A stretch of DNA of 64,000 nucleotides from positions 718,390-782,389 of the forward strand of contig NZ_LMVC01000002.1 in assembly GCF_001510655.1 (NCBI RefSeq), given 5' to 3'. The translations under genes and the position numbers were made by a program. Source of the DNA: Fictibacillus sp. FJAT-27399 (GTDB lineage Bacteria; Bacillota; Bacilli; Bacillales; Fictibacillaceae). The notes beneath the pieces were generated by a model, which was not told where the DNA came from, searched no databases, and saw only the letters and a program-made list of their open reading frames with translations. Shown here in pieces: positions 42,478 through 50,674 of this stretch (positions within the stretch are counted from its first letter, which is position 1; every line of letters starts with the position of its first letter).

Positions 42478-42606
42478 TGTTATAATAAAAAAGAATTATT
42501 TTTGTTCGGTGTAAAAGCATATATGTATTCGACTTTTCATCTTGATGATTACTTTGGGCAAGGATAGTAACACATTGTGCGTTTAACGCACTAGGAGGCA
42601 ACAAAT
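42478..42606 (+). promoter_or_regulatory. Cold-shock gene promoter and long 5' leader
   Basis: An extended -10, TGTTATAAT, lies at 42478-42486, giving a leader of about 110 nt before the ATG, as is usual for csp mRNAs. The leader ends with the hairpin GTGCG-TTTAA-CGCAC (42575-42589) directly before the AGGAGG site, a likely temperature-dependent control of translation. Confidence 0.55.
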
Positions 42607-42810
42607 ATGGAACAAGGTACAGTTAAATGGTTTAATGCAGAAAAAGGTTTCGGATTTATAGAACGCGAAGATGGAGACGACGTATTCGTTCATTTCTCTG
42701 CTATCCAAACTGAAGGTTTCAAATCATTAGACGAAGGTCAAAAAGTTACTTTTGACGTTGAGCAAGGTGCCCGTGGAGCTCAAGCTGCAAACGTTAAAAA
42801 AGCAGCATAA
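42607..42810 (+). CDS. cspD: Cold shock protein (CspD-like)
   Basis: A 67-residue single OB-fold RNA chaperone of standard length. RNP1 is KGFGFIE and RNP2 is [25 protein letters not shown] is the classic start. Binds single-stranded nucleic acid and keeps mRNA unfolded in the cold. AGGAGG site and long leader fit post-transcriptional control. Assignment to CspD rather than CspB or CspC rests on general resemblance only. Confidence 0.93.
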   Translation: MEQGTVKWFNAEKGFGFIEREDGDDVFVHFSAIQTEGFKSLDEGQKVTFDVEQGARGAQAANVKKAA

Positions 42811-42830
42811 TACATTATTTAATAAAAAAA

Positions 42831-42858
42831 ACAGGTCCCTTCTTTAAAAAGGACCTGT
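42831..42858 (+). terminator. csp terminator
   Basis: ACAGGTCC and GGACCTGT pair around a 12-nt loop; A7 precedes. Confidence 0.7.
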
Positions 42859-42870
42859 CAGACCGTAGAC

Positions 42871-42903
42871 AAACCCCTTTTCAATTTTTTTGAAAAGGGG
42901 TTT
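42871..42903. terminator. Second hairpin beside intron fragment
   Basis: AAACCCCTTTTCAA and TTGAAAAGGGGTTT form a perfect 14-bp stem around five T. It ends 6 bp before the group II intron 5' boundary. Confidence 0.7.
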
Positions 42904-42909
42904 GTCGTG

Positions 42910-43170
42910 GTGTGCCCGGCATGGGTGCAGGCTATAGCGTGAAAGTCCTGAACTGTGAAGGCAGTAGTAGTAGAAGCCTAAGACAAGATGGTGCGAGGGA
43001 CTCGCATAGCTGAAGGAAGTCGGCGGCAAACTTCCGCCCCAGGAACACGAACTTCATACGAGGCTAGGTGACATTGGATGAGGCTGCCATACAAGCCAAA
43101 GTCCTTACTGCCAAAGGTTGTCACAGAGTAAATGAAGTGGGGACATGGAAGAAAAGTCTGCACTCTTACT
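42910..43170 (+). mobile_element. 5' fragment of a group II intron
   Basis: Begins GTGTGCCCGGC (consensus GUGYG intron start). It continues with the typical domain I text: ggtgcaggctatagcgtgaa, ctgaactgtgaaggcagtag, gaaggaagtcggcggcaaac, ggaacacgaacttcatacga and cagagtaaatgaag. These are recognisable from the leader of bacterial intron-encoded reverse transcriptases. No reverse transcriptase/maturase frame and no domain V/VI follow, so only about 260 nt of the ribozyme remains and it cannot splice or move. Confidence 0.75.
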
Positions 43171-43248
43171 GACAACTTGAATTATTTACATTAACTTAAC
43201 GAGATCAGTAAAGCTGCAAATATGCATTCTAATTAAAGATCAGGCTTT

Positions 43249-43761
43249 TCACCATGGCAAACCGGTACCGAAGTCCTTTGCCAGGTTCCCACTTTCTTTT
43301 CTTCTTTTTTTTCGGTTCGCTGCTCTCTCCGCTGCAGAATTGAATAATCCTTTTTCCTCATTCGTTTCTGGAATGACTTTTGGCACGTGGGTAGGCTTAC
43401 CGTCTTGATCAACTGCGACCATTGTTAAAAAAGAAAGTGCGCATACATTCCGTTCTCCTGATAGTAAGTCCTCTGCTATTACTTTAACAAATACTTCCAT
43501 TGATGTTCTGCCTGCATATGTAACAAAAGCCTCTAGACAGACGGCATGACTGACATGAATAGGGTGCAAGAAGTCTACAGAATCAGTCGAAGCTGTAACA
43601 GTATTTCTACGGGAATGGCGCATTGCGGCAATTGAAGCTACATCATCTATATAAGCCATTAGTTTTCCACCAAACAACGTTCCATGATTGTTTGTATCAG
43701 GTGGTAACACAATGCTCGTTTTTACTACAAAAGAATCCCTGCATTTTTTTTGATCTATCAT
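43249..43761 (-). CDS. ykhA: Acyl-CoA thioesterase, hotdog fold (YkhA-like)
   Basis: A 170-residue single-hotdog thioesterase that hydrolyses acyl-CoA. PPDTNNHGTLFGGKLMAYID contains the conserved N-x-x-G-x-x-FGG-x-L-x-x-xD motif with catalytic Asn and Asp. DSVDFLHPIHVSHAVCLEAF and the tail rich in Lys/Arg (ERAANRKKRRKE) match B. subtilis YkhA. Start behind AAAGG. Cytoplasmic hexamer in relatives. Single gene. Confidence 0.9.
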   Translation of the reverse strand: MIDQKKCRDSFVVKTSIVLPPDTNNHGTLFGGKLMAYIDDVASIAAMRHSRRNTVTASTDSVDFLHPIHVSHAVCLEAFVTYAGRTSMEVFVKVIAEDLLSGERNVCALSFLTMVAVDQDGKPTHVPKVIPETNEEKGLFNSAAERAANRKKRRKESGNLAKDFGTGLPW

Positions 43762-43826
43762 AAAATAACGACCTTTCTTTTCTTTTTATAGGAAGTTAGC
43801 AGTTTCCTGAAATAATCCATAGGGAA

Positions 43827-43952
43827 CTATTTATCATCTTGGTATTTAATAACTTCTATATGTTCATAGGTTTTTTTAACAACCATTAATAGTTGTTCAT
43901 CATCCATATGGTTAGTAATTTCATTCGGTTTTTCACTTCTTTCCTCCGCCAA
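43827..43952 (-). CDS. 41-residue hypothetical protein
   Basis: A short frame starting TTG behind AAAGGAG reads AEERSEKPNEITNHMDDEQL, then LMVVKKTYEHIEVIKYQDDK. Strongly acidic N-part, helix-like body. Too short for family recognition, but the ribosome site and coding texture are convincing. It lies upstream of ykhA on the same strand. Confidence 0.45.
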   Translation of the reverse strand: MAEERSEKPNEITNHMDDEQLLMVVKKTYEHIEVIKYQDDK

Positions 43953-44127
43953 AAGAGTCAACTCCTTTCTCAACCACAGTATTAACGTTAGTTTTCTATT
44001 TCAATCAATTATAATTTCTATTGTCCAAATTGTTACTTACTGCAAGGGGATGTTGCAACAGGTTTCCTTTCTTAATGTATTTTTTACATCGCTCTAACTA
44101 CTATTAGACTTGCCTTCGGAGGCGATT

Positions 44128-44292
44128 ATGTGCGTTCCCATTTGTTTATACCGACAATTTATAGTCGATCAACCTCCTTTATCATACGGTTCCTATCAAT
44201 TCAACTTTTATACTTATCCAGAGGTTTGGTATAAGGATATTGAAGTTTATAATTTGGGGTATGAAACATACTGTCAAGAAGAGTTGAACTAG
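44128..44292 (+). CDS. Small Tyr-rich hypothetical protein
   Basis: A 54-residue frame behind GGAGG: MCVPICLYRQFIVDQPPLSY, then GSYQFNFYTYPEVWYKDIEV. Nine Tyr and three Cys residues give it a spore-coat-like or structural flavour. No family recognised and no partner gene. Confidence 0.4.
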   Translation: MCVPICLYRQFIVDQPPLSYGSYQFNFYTYPEVWYKDIEVYNLGYETYCQEELN

Positions 44293-44363
44293 AAGGGATA
44301 TCAAAGGTGCAAGCATTTATGGATAACATGGAAAGTGGCTTACCTCGAGTGCTATACTTTTGA

Positions 44364-44486
44364 AGGCAGAAGGGTTTTCCGAAAAAGTCGTGGCGGTTTA
44401 TCCAAAGGGAGGCGGATCTTATGATCTTAATCAAATCTTTAGAACAAAAGGGCTACATCACCAAAAGGGGGAAGGTTCTTGGCTAA
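44364..44486 (+). pseudogene. C-terminal gene fragment before the phosphatase
   Basis: A start-less frame RQKGFPKKSWRFIQREADLM, then ILIKSLEQKGYITKRGKVLG, ends overlapping the next start. It looks like the last 40 residues of a gene that once preceded the phosphatase in an operon. Family not recognised. Confidence 0.35.
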
Positions 44487-45093
44487 AATCTATTTATTGC
44501 GACACGGAGTTACCGAGTGGAACGCGGCAGGAGACCGCTATTGCGGCTTAACAGATATCGATCTTTCCAAGCAAGGGGGCATACAGGCAGAGTGCGCTGC
44601 TGCCTATTTAAAGGATATTAAGTTTGATGCTGCCTATTCTTCTACTTTATGCCGTGCGTATAATACAGCTCAAATCATTGCGAAAAAACACTACCTGTCT
44701 GTTCAAAAAGACGACCGGATTGTGGAAGCCGATTTCGGGTTGTGGGAAGGAAAAACAAGAACAGAATTTGAACAAGAAGACCCGCAAAGCTGGGAGGCAT
44801 GGGTGATTGATCCCAAAAGCAATCCGGCTGGGAAGACCGGTGAGACAGCGGAGAAGATCTTTAGCCGCATGAAATCATTTTTTGATGAAATTTCCAAAAA
44901 TCATCCGGATGAAACCGTACTTGTCGTCGCCCATAGTACCGTTAACCGTATTTATATAGCAGGTGCCCTCGAGATGCCGTTCAAGCATTATCGCCGACTT
45001 TATCAGGAAAACACCGGTATAAATATCTTTGATCTCGAAAAGGACAGCTTCAAACTCCTGCACATGAATGTCGCAGAACATCTGAACGACTAA
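44479..45093 (+). CDS. Histidine phosphatase family protein
   Basis: A 204-residue phosphoglycerate-mutase-like phosphatase. The phosphoacceptor motif is YLLRHGVTEWNAAGDRY (RHG). Catalytic Glu lies in the VEADFGLWEGKTRTEFE region and the second His in VVAHSTVNRIYIAGAL. The text resembles CobC/PhoE-type enzymes rather than glycolytic mutase. Start TTG at AAGGGGGAAGG, overlapping the preceding fragment. Substrate unknown. Confidence 0.87.
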   Translation: MAKIYLLRHGVTEWNAAGDRYCGLTDIDLSKQGGIQAECAAAYLKDIKFDAAYSSTLCRAYNTAQIIAKKHYLSVQKDDRIVEADFGLWEGKTRTEFEQEDPQSWEAWVIDPKSNPAGKTGETAEKIFSRMKSFFDEISKNHPDETVLVVAHSTVNRIYIAGALEMPFKHYRRLYQENTGINIFDLEKDSFKLLHMNVAEHLND

Positions 45094-45176
45094 TTCCCTG
45101 GTGCCGTAGGGTGCTTTTGGAAGAGCAGGAATTAGGAATTAAACCTTATACATTTGAATTTAACAAACGGAACAAT

Positions 45177-45212
45177 ACCCGCTTTCAAATTATCATTTGA
45201 GAGTGGGTTTTT
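45177..45212 (+). terminator. Terminator after the phosphatase gene
   Basis: ACCCGCTTTCAAAT and ATTTGAGAGTGGGT pair around TATC with TTTT after. No gene lies between here and 45424. Confidence 0.7.
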
Positions 45213-45424
45213 GACTTTTAGGATCTTTGTAAGGATAGGGTACTATCTGATTCACTGTGCTCCAACGAAGCATCGTTTGAATTCATGGTTGGTTGTAATA
45301 GGTAAGGAGTTCATAAGGCTTCACGTTTCACAATCGTTTGTATAAATCCAGTTTGAGTGACCGCCTTCCATTTTGGATAAACCATTGCTTTCATTTGCTA
45401 TACTTCTTTTTTTCAAGGCGGAGT

Positions 45425-45784
45425 TTAGGCAAAGGTATCTATGGTCTTATTGTTCTTGCCTTCCATCATTTCCATAAGCCCTGTTATCTCAAATAGTCGA
45501 CGGACGCGATTCGTCATGCCTTTTAGCATTAACGTACTGTTGTTCCTGATCGTTGAACTAATCACTCCAGCGAAAACTCCTAATCCAACACTATCTATGA
45601 AATCAATTTGCTCAACATCAATAATTATTACTTGTTTTGTTTGTTCTGATAATGGGACAAGTATTTTTTTTAACTTCGGTGCCGTGTAGCTCTGAACGTC
45701 TCCCACTAATTTTAAATAATGTGTGCCGTTCGATTTTTCATGTGTAATTTTAAGATCCATAACAATCTCCATTGACATCGTCAT
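45425..45784 (-). CDS. STAS-domain anti-sigma factor antagonist (SpoIIAA/RsbV-like)
   Basis: A 119-residue single STAS domain: LKLVGDVQSYTAPKLKKILV, VIIIDVEQIDFIDSVGLGVF, RRLFEITGLMEMM. In SpoIIAA and RsbV the DS(S/T)GLG loop contains the phosphorylated Ser; here it reads DSVGLG. The first Ser is kept but the second hydroxyl residue is Val. Two starts are possible: this ATG behind GGAGG, or the ATG 24 nt downstream behind GGAG. No cognate kinase gene is adjacent. Confidence 0.83.
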   Translation of the reverse strand: MTMSMEIVMDLKITHEKSNGTHYLKLVGDVQSYTAPKLKKILVPLSEQTKQVIIIDVEQIDFIDSVGLGVFAGVISSTIRNNSTLMLKGMTNRVRRLFEITGLMEMMEGKNNKTIDTFA

Positions 45785-46007
45785 AAGGCAAACCTCCAGG
45801 AGAAAGATTAGTCAACTTTATCGCAATTGTAGGGCACCTGTTTATACCAGGGCTCGTTGATTATTGCGTAAAGGGGAAAAGGCATTCATGACCGTTCTTT
45901 CAGTTATAGTTTAATACACAAATATAAAAGATTAATGTGTAGATTATAAAGAATTATTAAGTACACATTAAACCTGTATTTGGATGGCTGACGGTTTTGT
46001 CTCAAAC

Positions 46008-46070
46008 GCTCATTTCCCTGATTTAGAAGAAACGAGCAAATATATACAAGACTTTTTGCGTTTTAAATAA
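46008..46070 (+). pseudogene. Tail fragment of an alpha/beta hydrolase
   Basis: AHFPDLEETSKYIQDFLRFK matches the C-terminal end of the hydrolase at 18847 (AHFPDLEEPEKF), including the catalytic His. Only 20 codons remain. Nothing else of note lies between 45785 and 46300. Confidence 0.5.
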
Positions 46071-46300
46071 GCGACCACTGGCGTGCTCAATATGAAGCAA
46101 CAGAGTAGATACGAATGGTCAACCAATGTAGAGGGAAACCATATCATTCGCCGTAAAAAGGGTGGAAATACTCACATAAAAACTACAGTTTTGCTGTTGG
46201 TTTTTGTTACTGAAACTGTATTAAAATTTGGAGAGAACATGCCAGCTTTTAAACAAACGTTTAAAAGTGTAAATAAAAAAAAGCGCTCTTTCTGATAAAT

Positions 46301-46342
46301 AACAAAACCCATTGGGTTTTTAAACCAATGGGGTTTTGTTAT
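46301..46342. terminator. Bidirectional terminator
   Basis: AACAAAACCCATTGG and CCAATGGGGTTTTGTT form a long stem. It ends the minus-strand peptidoglycan-binding gene. Confidence 0.8.
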
Positions 46343-46801
46343 TTACTTGGCGTATAGCCGATATCCGTCAGTTTTATCCGTTCCATTACCGAAGATGGTC
46401 GCAGTTGAAGGAGAGGAATCTGACTTATTGTCATACTTCCATTCCAATCTTAGACCCATAAACCCACCAGCTCCGTAGGTGGAAGTGTTTTTCTTCTTTA
46501 TATACTGTGAAAAGCTGTTCCAGGTTTTTGGACCGACGATGCCATCGGCAGTTAATCCATTTTCTTTTTGATACTTCTTTACACCTGCTGCTGTTTTCGG
46601 TCCAAATATGCCATCAACATCAACGAGTCCAGTTTCAGTGTAATAAGACATTACGTTAAGAACATACTGCATATTCCTAACCTCTTTGTTCGCCTTGCCT
46701 TGCTTAAGAACAGAATTGTGTTTCCAATTTTCAGGGTGATGAAACCCGCTTGCCGAAGCAATGGAAGGGGTTGACAGCATAAAGGCAGGGAACCATACCA
46801 T
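46343..46801 (-). CDS. Exported peptidoglycan-binding (PG_binding_1) protein
   Basis: A 152-residue protein. One PG_binding_1 domain is clear: VRNMQYVLNVMSYYTETGLV, DVDGIFGPKTAAGVKKYQKE, GLTADGIVGPKTWNSF. The N-terminus is hydrophobic and ends in a signal-peptidase-like PSIASASG. The given ATG lacks the positive n-region and a ribosome site. A better start (TTG 46884 behind GGAGG, MTKDQYVNKFSNMRASVT) is in another frame, so a small frameshift in the signal peptide is likely. No catalytic domain is attached. Confidence 0.7.
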   Translation of the reverse strand: MVWFPAFMLSTPSIASASGFHHPENWKHNSVLKQGKANKEVRNMQYVLNVMSYYTETGLVDVDGIFGPKTAAGVKKYQKENGLTADGIVGPKTWNSFSQYIKKKNTSTYGAGGFMGLRLEWKYDNKSDSSPSTATIFGNGTDKTDGYRLYAK

Positions 46802-47047
46802 AAGAAAATTTGCGAATAAACCAATAGTGACGTGACCGAAGCTCGCATGTTGCTAAATTTATTTACGTATTGGTCTTTAGTCAACCTCTATTGATTTCCT
46901 CCAAATCCTTTGAGATATAAAGTTTAGCATGGAGAAGTAGAATAAGAAGCACATGCGAATTAAAAGTGTGAAAACTGAAAAACGATTACCTATAGTAATT
47001 AATTTGCTACACTGGACCTATATCTTATTAAGAAATAGGTGAATGAG

Positions 47048-48592
47048 ATGCATTTAGCTGGTGTCACAATAAGAGAATTGCTCCGCCTTCCTGTTTTAAA
47101 AGATGCCAAAGTAATAAGTGGTGAAAAAGGATTAAGCCGTATCGTTCGCTTCGTGGACATTATGGAAGTCCCTGATGTTGAGGGTTGGCTTAGGGAGGGC
47201 GAATTACTACTCACCACTGCCTATTCTATCCGCCATGATACCGCCTTACTTTCGGAGTTAGTGGAGCAGCTAGTGCAAGCTGGTGCCGCAGCTTTAGCTA
47301 TTAAACCGGAAAGATTTATTTATGATATGCCGTTGGAAATGATAAAGGTGAGCAATCATCACAATTTACCTATTATCGAACTTCCTAGCGGGGTACCCTA
47401 CATGGATATAACCCATTCAGTTATGGAACAAATCATAGACAAGCAAGCATCCCTGCTGAGAAGATCAGATGAAATTTTCAAAACTTTAACGACCTTAGTA
47501 CTTGAGAATAGTGGCATTCAAGCAGTGGCGGATAATGTTTCAGCCTTAGTAAAATCGCCGATCTGGGTAATTGATAAATCTGGAGAGACCATCGTTTCAT
47601 CACCTTCTACACTGGCTTCTCCTCAGACGCGGGATAATACACGTTGTTGGGATATTACGGTAGATAAACAATTTGTTGGTAAATTAATCTTAAATAAGGA
47701 ACAATTAGATGATTTAGAGGTAGTTTGTGTGGAACAAGCACGACTCGTGTTTTCTCTAGAATTAATGAGAAGAAAAACAGTTTTGGACACGGAAAATAAA
47801 TTAAGAGGCGATTTTATTGAAGAACTATTAACCGGTTTGCCTTTTTCAAAACAAGAAGTAGAAAGTAAAGGCGCAAAATTCGGTTTGATGCCAGGGTGGA
47901 TATGGGAGATCGCTATCATTGAAGCGGAAAACTGCCTTTTTGATGAGGGTTCCCCTTTTTTAATGCAATTACATGAACGATTGAAACAAGAATTACCAAA
48001 AGGGCAGATTAAAGCGCATATCCACAAACAAGGACAACGGTTAGTACTATTGCTTGCTTCCCCAAGGTTAGAAGATTCCTCTATAAATCAGACTTTAAGT
48101 CATGAGAACTCTGAAAGTTGGAAACAAATTTTCACTCCCCTTATTGAAGAACAGAGCGGGATTTGTATCGGTTTTGGGGAGAAGTGTTTTTTATGGGAAG
48201 TCCAGAGGAGTTATTTGGAAGCCAAAAAGTCCATAATGATCGGGATGAGGATGGAAAAACATGGGAAAGTGTTCATGTTTAAAGAGATAGAAATGTTCCA
48301 AATGTTGTTGGATGCTGCTGATTATATCAATATGGATACATTTGTGGAGAAAAAAATCGGAATGCTATGTCAACATGACAAGGAAAATGGAACAGATCTT
48401 GTATCAACATTTTATTACTATTTAGCATCAGGTGGTAGCTTAATCCACACAGCAAATCATCTTTTCATTCATCGAAATTCTGTTAAGTACCGAATGAACA
48501 AAATTCGAGATATTGTCGGCATCGATTTAGAAAATTTTAGAGAGCGATTTGTGTATTATTGTTGCCTTACTTACCATCTATTAAAAAAATAG
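47048..48592 (+). CDS. PucR-family transcriptional regulator
   Basis: A 514-residue regulator. The N-terminal PucR domain (about residues 5-125: LAGVTIRELLRLPVLKDAKV, GWLREGELLLTTAYSIRHD) is followed by a CdaR/GGDEF-like middle. The C-terminal PucR helix-turn-helix is SLIHTANHLFIHRNSVKYRM. Start ATG behind AGGTG; a GTG three codons earlier is possible. PucR regulators control purine, proline or other nitrogen-compound catabolism genes. Own terminator follows. It is the presumed activator of the racemase/DUF917 genes downstream. Confidence 0.9.
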   Translation: MHLAGVTIRELLRLPVLKDAKVISGEKGLSRIVRFVDIMEVPDVEGWLREGELLLTTAYSIRHDTALLSELVEQLVQAGAAALAIKPERFIYDMPLEMIKVSNHHNLPIIELPSGVPYMDITHSVMEQIIDKQASLLRRSDEIFKTLTTLVLENSGIQAVADNVSALVKSPIWVIDKSGETIVSSPSTLASPQTRDNTRCWDITVDKQFVGKLILNKEQLDDLEVVCVEQARLVFSLELMRRKTVLDTENKLRGDFIEELLTGLPFSKQEVESKGAKFGLMPGWIWEIAIIEAENCLFDEGSPFLMQLHERLKQELPKGQIKAHIHKQGQRLVLLLASPRLEDSSINQTLSHENSESWKQIFTPLIEEQSGICIGFGEKCFLWEVQRSYLEAKKSIMIGMRMEKHGKVFMFKEIEMFQMLLDAADYINMDTFVEKKIGMLCQHDKENGTDLVSTFYYYLASGGSLIHTANHLFIHRNSVKYRMNKIRDIVGIDLENFRERFVYYCCLTYHLLKK

Positions 48593-48604
48593 AAGTATCT
48601 TTTC

Positions 48605-48643
48605 GCCCATTGTGCTGGAAGGACAATGGGCTCTATTTATTTT
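48605..48643 (+). terminator. pucR-type gene terminator
   Basis: GCCCATTGT-GCTGGAAGG-ACAATGGGC followed by TCTATTTATTTT. Confidence 0.8.
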
Positions 48644-48759
48644 GGTTAATGGGGACATTGTAGGAGATATCAGAAATCTATACAATTGTTGTAAGTATTC
48701 AATATATTCTCTTTTTTCAGAAATTTATAGTTACTACTTAAAGAAAGGGGATACATCTT

Positions 48760-49392
48760 ATGATTGGTGTTATACGTGTATTTACGACGGAAGATGATGA
48801 AGTTCTTGAACAGCATGGTAAGGTGATTTCAGATCGTTATAGAGTTCCAACGATAAATAAATGCATACCTAATCAGCCATTAGGGATCTTTAATGACGAG
48901 ACTGAAAAAATCGCTGTTCCAAAAATAGTGGAATTAGGAAAAATATTGCAACAAGATGGCTGTGAGGTTTTGGTTATTAGTTGTGCAGCGGATCCCGCGA
49001 TAGAGGAGCTTCGCAGTGAAGTAACAATTCCGGTAATTGGGGCAGGCAGCTCTGCTTCTCTCACTGCTTTAGCTATAGGGCAACCGGTCGGTGTCTTAGG
49101 TATCACAGACACTCCCCCAGCGATCATTAAAAATCTCTTAGGTGATTTGATGATTGGATACGCAAGGCCGGAGGGCGTTTCAAATACAACAGACTTGATG
49201 ACACCTTCCGGAAGAGAAAAAGGACTGGAAGCAGCTCGATCACTATTAGACCAGGGAGCGAAAGGTATTGTGTTTGCCTGTACCGGTTTTTCTACGATTG
49301 GGCTCGCTGATGTATTGAGGAAGACATTAAATGTTTATATAATTGATGCTGTGGAAGCAGAGGGATTGTATGCAGCGTCATTATATCAGTAG
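48760..49392 (+). CDS. Aspartate/glutamate/hydantoin racemase family protein
   Basis: A 210-residue cofactor-independent racemase-fold enzyme. The paired catalytic Cys are visible: Cys75 in LVISCAADPAIEEL and Cys174 in GIVFACTGFSTIG. The nearby AGSSASLTALAIGQPVGVLG belongs to the fold. Hydantoin racemases of this family are found with hydantoinases, as here. Start behind AAAGGGG. It sits alone between two terminators, so it may be separately regulated. Whether it racemises a hydantoin or an amino acid is open. Confidence 0.85.
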   Translation: MIGVIRVFTTEDDEVLEQHGKVISDRYRVPTINKCIPNQPLGIFNDETEKIAVPKIVELGKILQQDGCEVLVISCAADPAIEELRSEVTIPVIGAGSSASLTALAIGQPVGVLGITDTPPAIIKNLLGDLMIGYARPEGVSNTTDLMTPSGREKGLEAARSLLDQGAKGIVFACTGFSTIGLADVLRKTLNVYIIDAVEAEGLYAASLYQ

Positions 49393-49456
49393 GTCTGTTT
49401 CTCAGTGTTAAATTTCAGCTATCCAGTTAAGCGGGTTCTACTCTGATAGAACTGAA

Positions 49457-49495
49457 AGAAGGTGTACCTTTGGCGAAATCTTACCTTCTTTTTGT
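49457..49495 (+). terminator. Racemase gene terminator
   Basis: AGAAGGT and ACCTTCTTTTT pair around a 19-nt loop; T5 then GTTTGTGTTTTTATTT. Confidence 0.6.
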
Positions 49496-49592
49496 TTGTG
49501 TTTTTATTTGGGCTGCCAATTATCTTGTTCGCCAATTTTTACAGTCAGTGAAAAAACTTTAATTCTGTATTCAAAAAGTGAGGCGGGAAACT

Positions 49593-50654
49593 ATGGCAAA
49601 GATTAAATTAGATGAAGAATTAGTTAAGTATGCGGTTTATGGGGGAGCTATCCTGGGAGGCGGTGGAGGCGGCTGGATTGAAGATGGTCTTCAAATTGGA
49701 CGTCTGGCGACTGAAATTGGCGAGCCAGAACTTTATACCGTAGATGAGCTTAAAGATAAAGACTTGGTTGTAACGGTATCGTTAGTAGGTGCCCCTGCTG
49801 CCAAAGATAAATTCGTAAAACCGATTCATTATGCGAGAGCATTGGAAATTCTTACTGAAAAAATCGCTAAACCTATCCAAGGCATTATTACAAATGAAAA
49901 TGGAGCTGGAACAACAGTTAATGGATGGTTTCAATCGGCAGTAACTGGAATCCCCGTAATTGATATTCCTTGTAACGGACGAGCACATCCGACGGGTTCA
50001 ATGGGATCGATGAATTTATCGGAACAATCCGACTATGTTTCTCACCAGGCTGCGGCAGGCGGAAAAGGTACTAATTATCTGGAAATGAGCATTTCAGGTT
50101 CCCTTGACAAGGCGTCTACAATGATCCGTCAAGCATCAATAGAAGCAGGCGGCCTTTTAGCTGTTGCGAGAAACCCTGTTACCATCGGTTATGCTAAACA
50201 ACATGGTGCGGCTGGAGCCATTCAGCAAGCTATTGAAGTTGGTAAAGCCCTGTTAAGCTATCAAGGCGAAGCTGCCCTTGATGCTGTTGTGACAAAACTA
50301 GGCGGTAAAGTTGTTGCTGAAGGAACAGTTACTGATCACACCCTGGAAACGACAGGGGGATTTGATGTAGGAACAGTCACGATCAATGACACGTACGAAA
50401 TGACTTTCTGGAACGAGTACATGACGCTGGAACGAAATGGAGAGCGCTATGGCACATTCCCTGATCTTATTATGACCTTTGACGCAAAAACCGCAAAACC
50501 TATTGTTTCAGCAGCCATCGAAAAGGGACAGCAAATTGCCGTCATTGCAATTCCAAAGGAAAATTTAATTCTTAGCAGTACAATGAGAAATGAAAAGTTG
50601 ATGAAACCGGTTGAAGACATTATAAAGAAATCCATTCTTCAATATAGTTATTAA
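49593..50654 (+). CDS. DUF917 (S-methyl-thiohydantoin desulfurase-like) protein
   Basis: A 353-residue protein. KYAVYGGAILGGGGGGWIED and the segment VTVSLVGAPAAKDKFVKPIH define DUF917, later linked by name to S-methyl-thiohydantoin desulfurase. NENGAGTTVNGWFQSAVTGI, then VIDIPCNGRAHPTGSMGSMN, contains the conserved Cys and His. Start ATG 49593 (GAGGCGGG upstream). First of four tightly spaced genes (DUF917, DUF1177, AroM, M29-like). It probably acts on a hydantoin-like ring; this is inference from family naming and neighbours. Confidence 0.85.
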   Translation: MAKIKLDEELVKYAVYGGAILGGGGGGWIEDGLQIGRLATEIGEPELYTVDELKDKDLVVTVSLVGAPAAKDKFVKPIHYARALEILTEKIAKPIQGIITNENGAGTTVNGWFQSAVTGIPVIDIPCNGRAHPTGSMGSMNLSEQSDYVSHQAAAGGKGTNYLEMSISGSLDKASTMIRQASIEAGGLLAVARNPVTIGYAKQHGAAGAIQQAIEVGKALLSYQGEAALDAVVTKLGGKVVAEGTVTDHTLETTGGFDVGTVTINDTYEMTFWNEYMTLERNGERYGTFPDLIMTFDAKTAKPIVSAAIEKGQQIAVIAIPKENLILSSTMRNEKLMKPVEDIIKKSILQYSY

Positions 50655-50674
50655 GAAAACGGGGGACGATAAAA

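Noticed and set aside
42844-43175. Short minus-strand frames across the csp downstream region
   Set aside because: They lie in the structured group II intron RNA fragment and have no ribosome sites or protein similarity.
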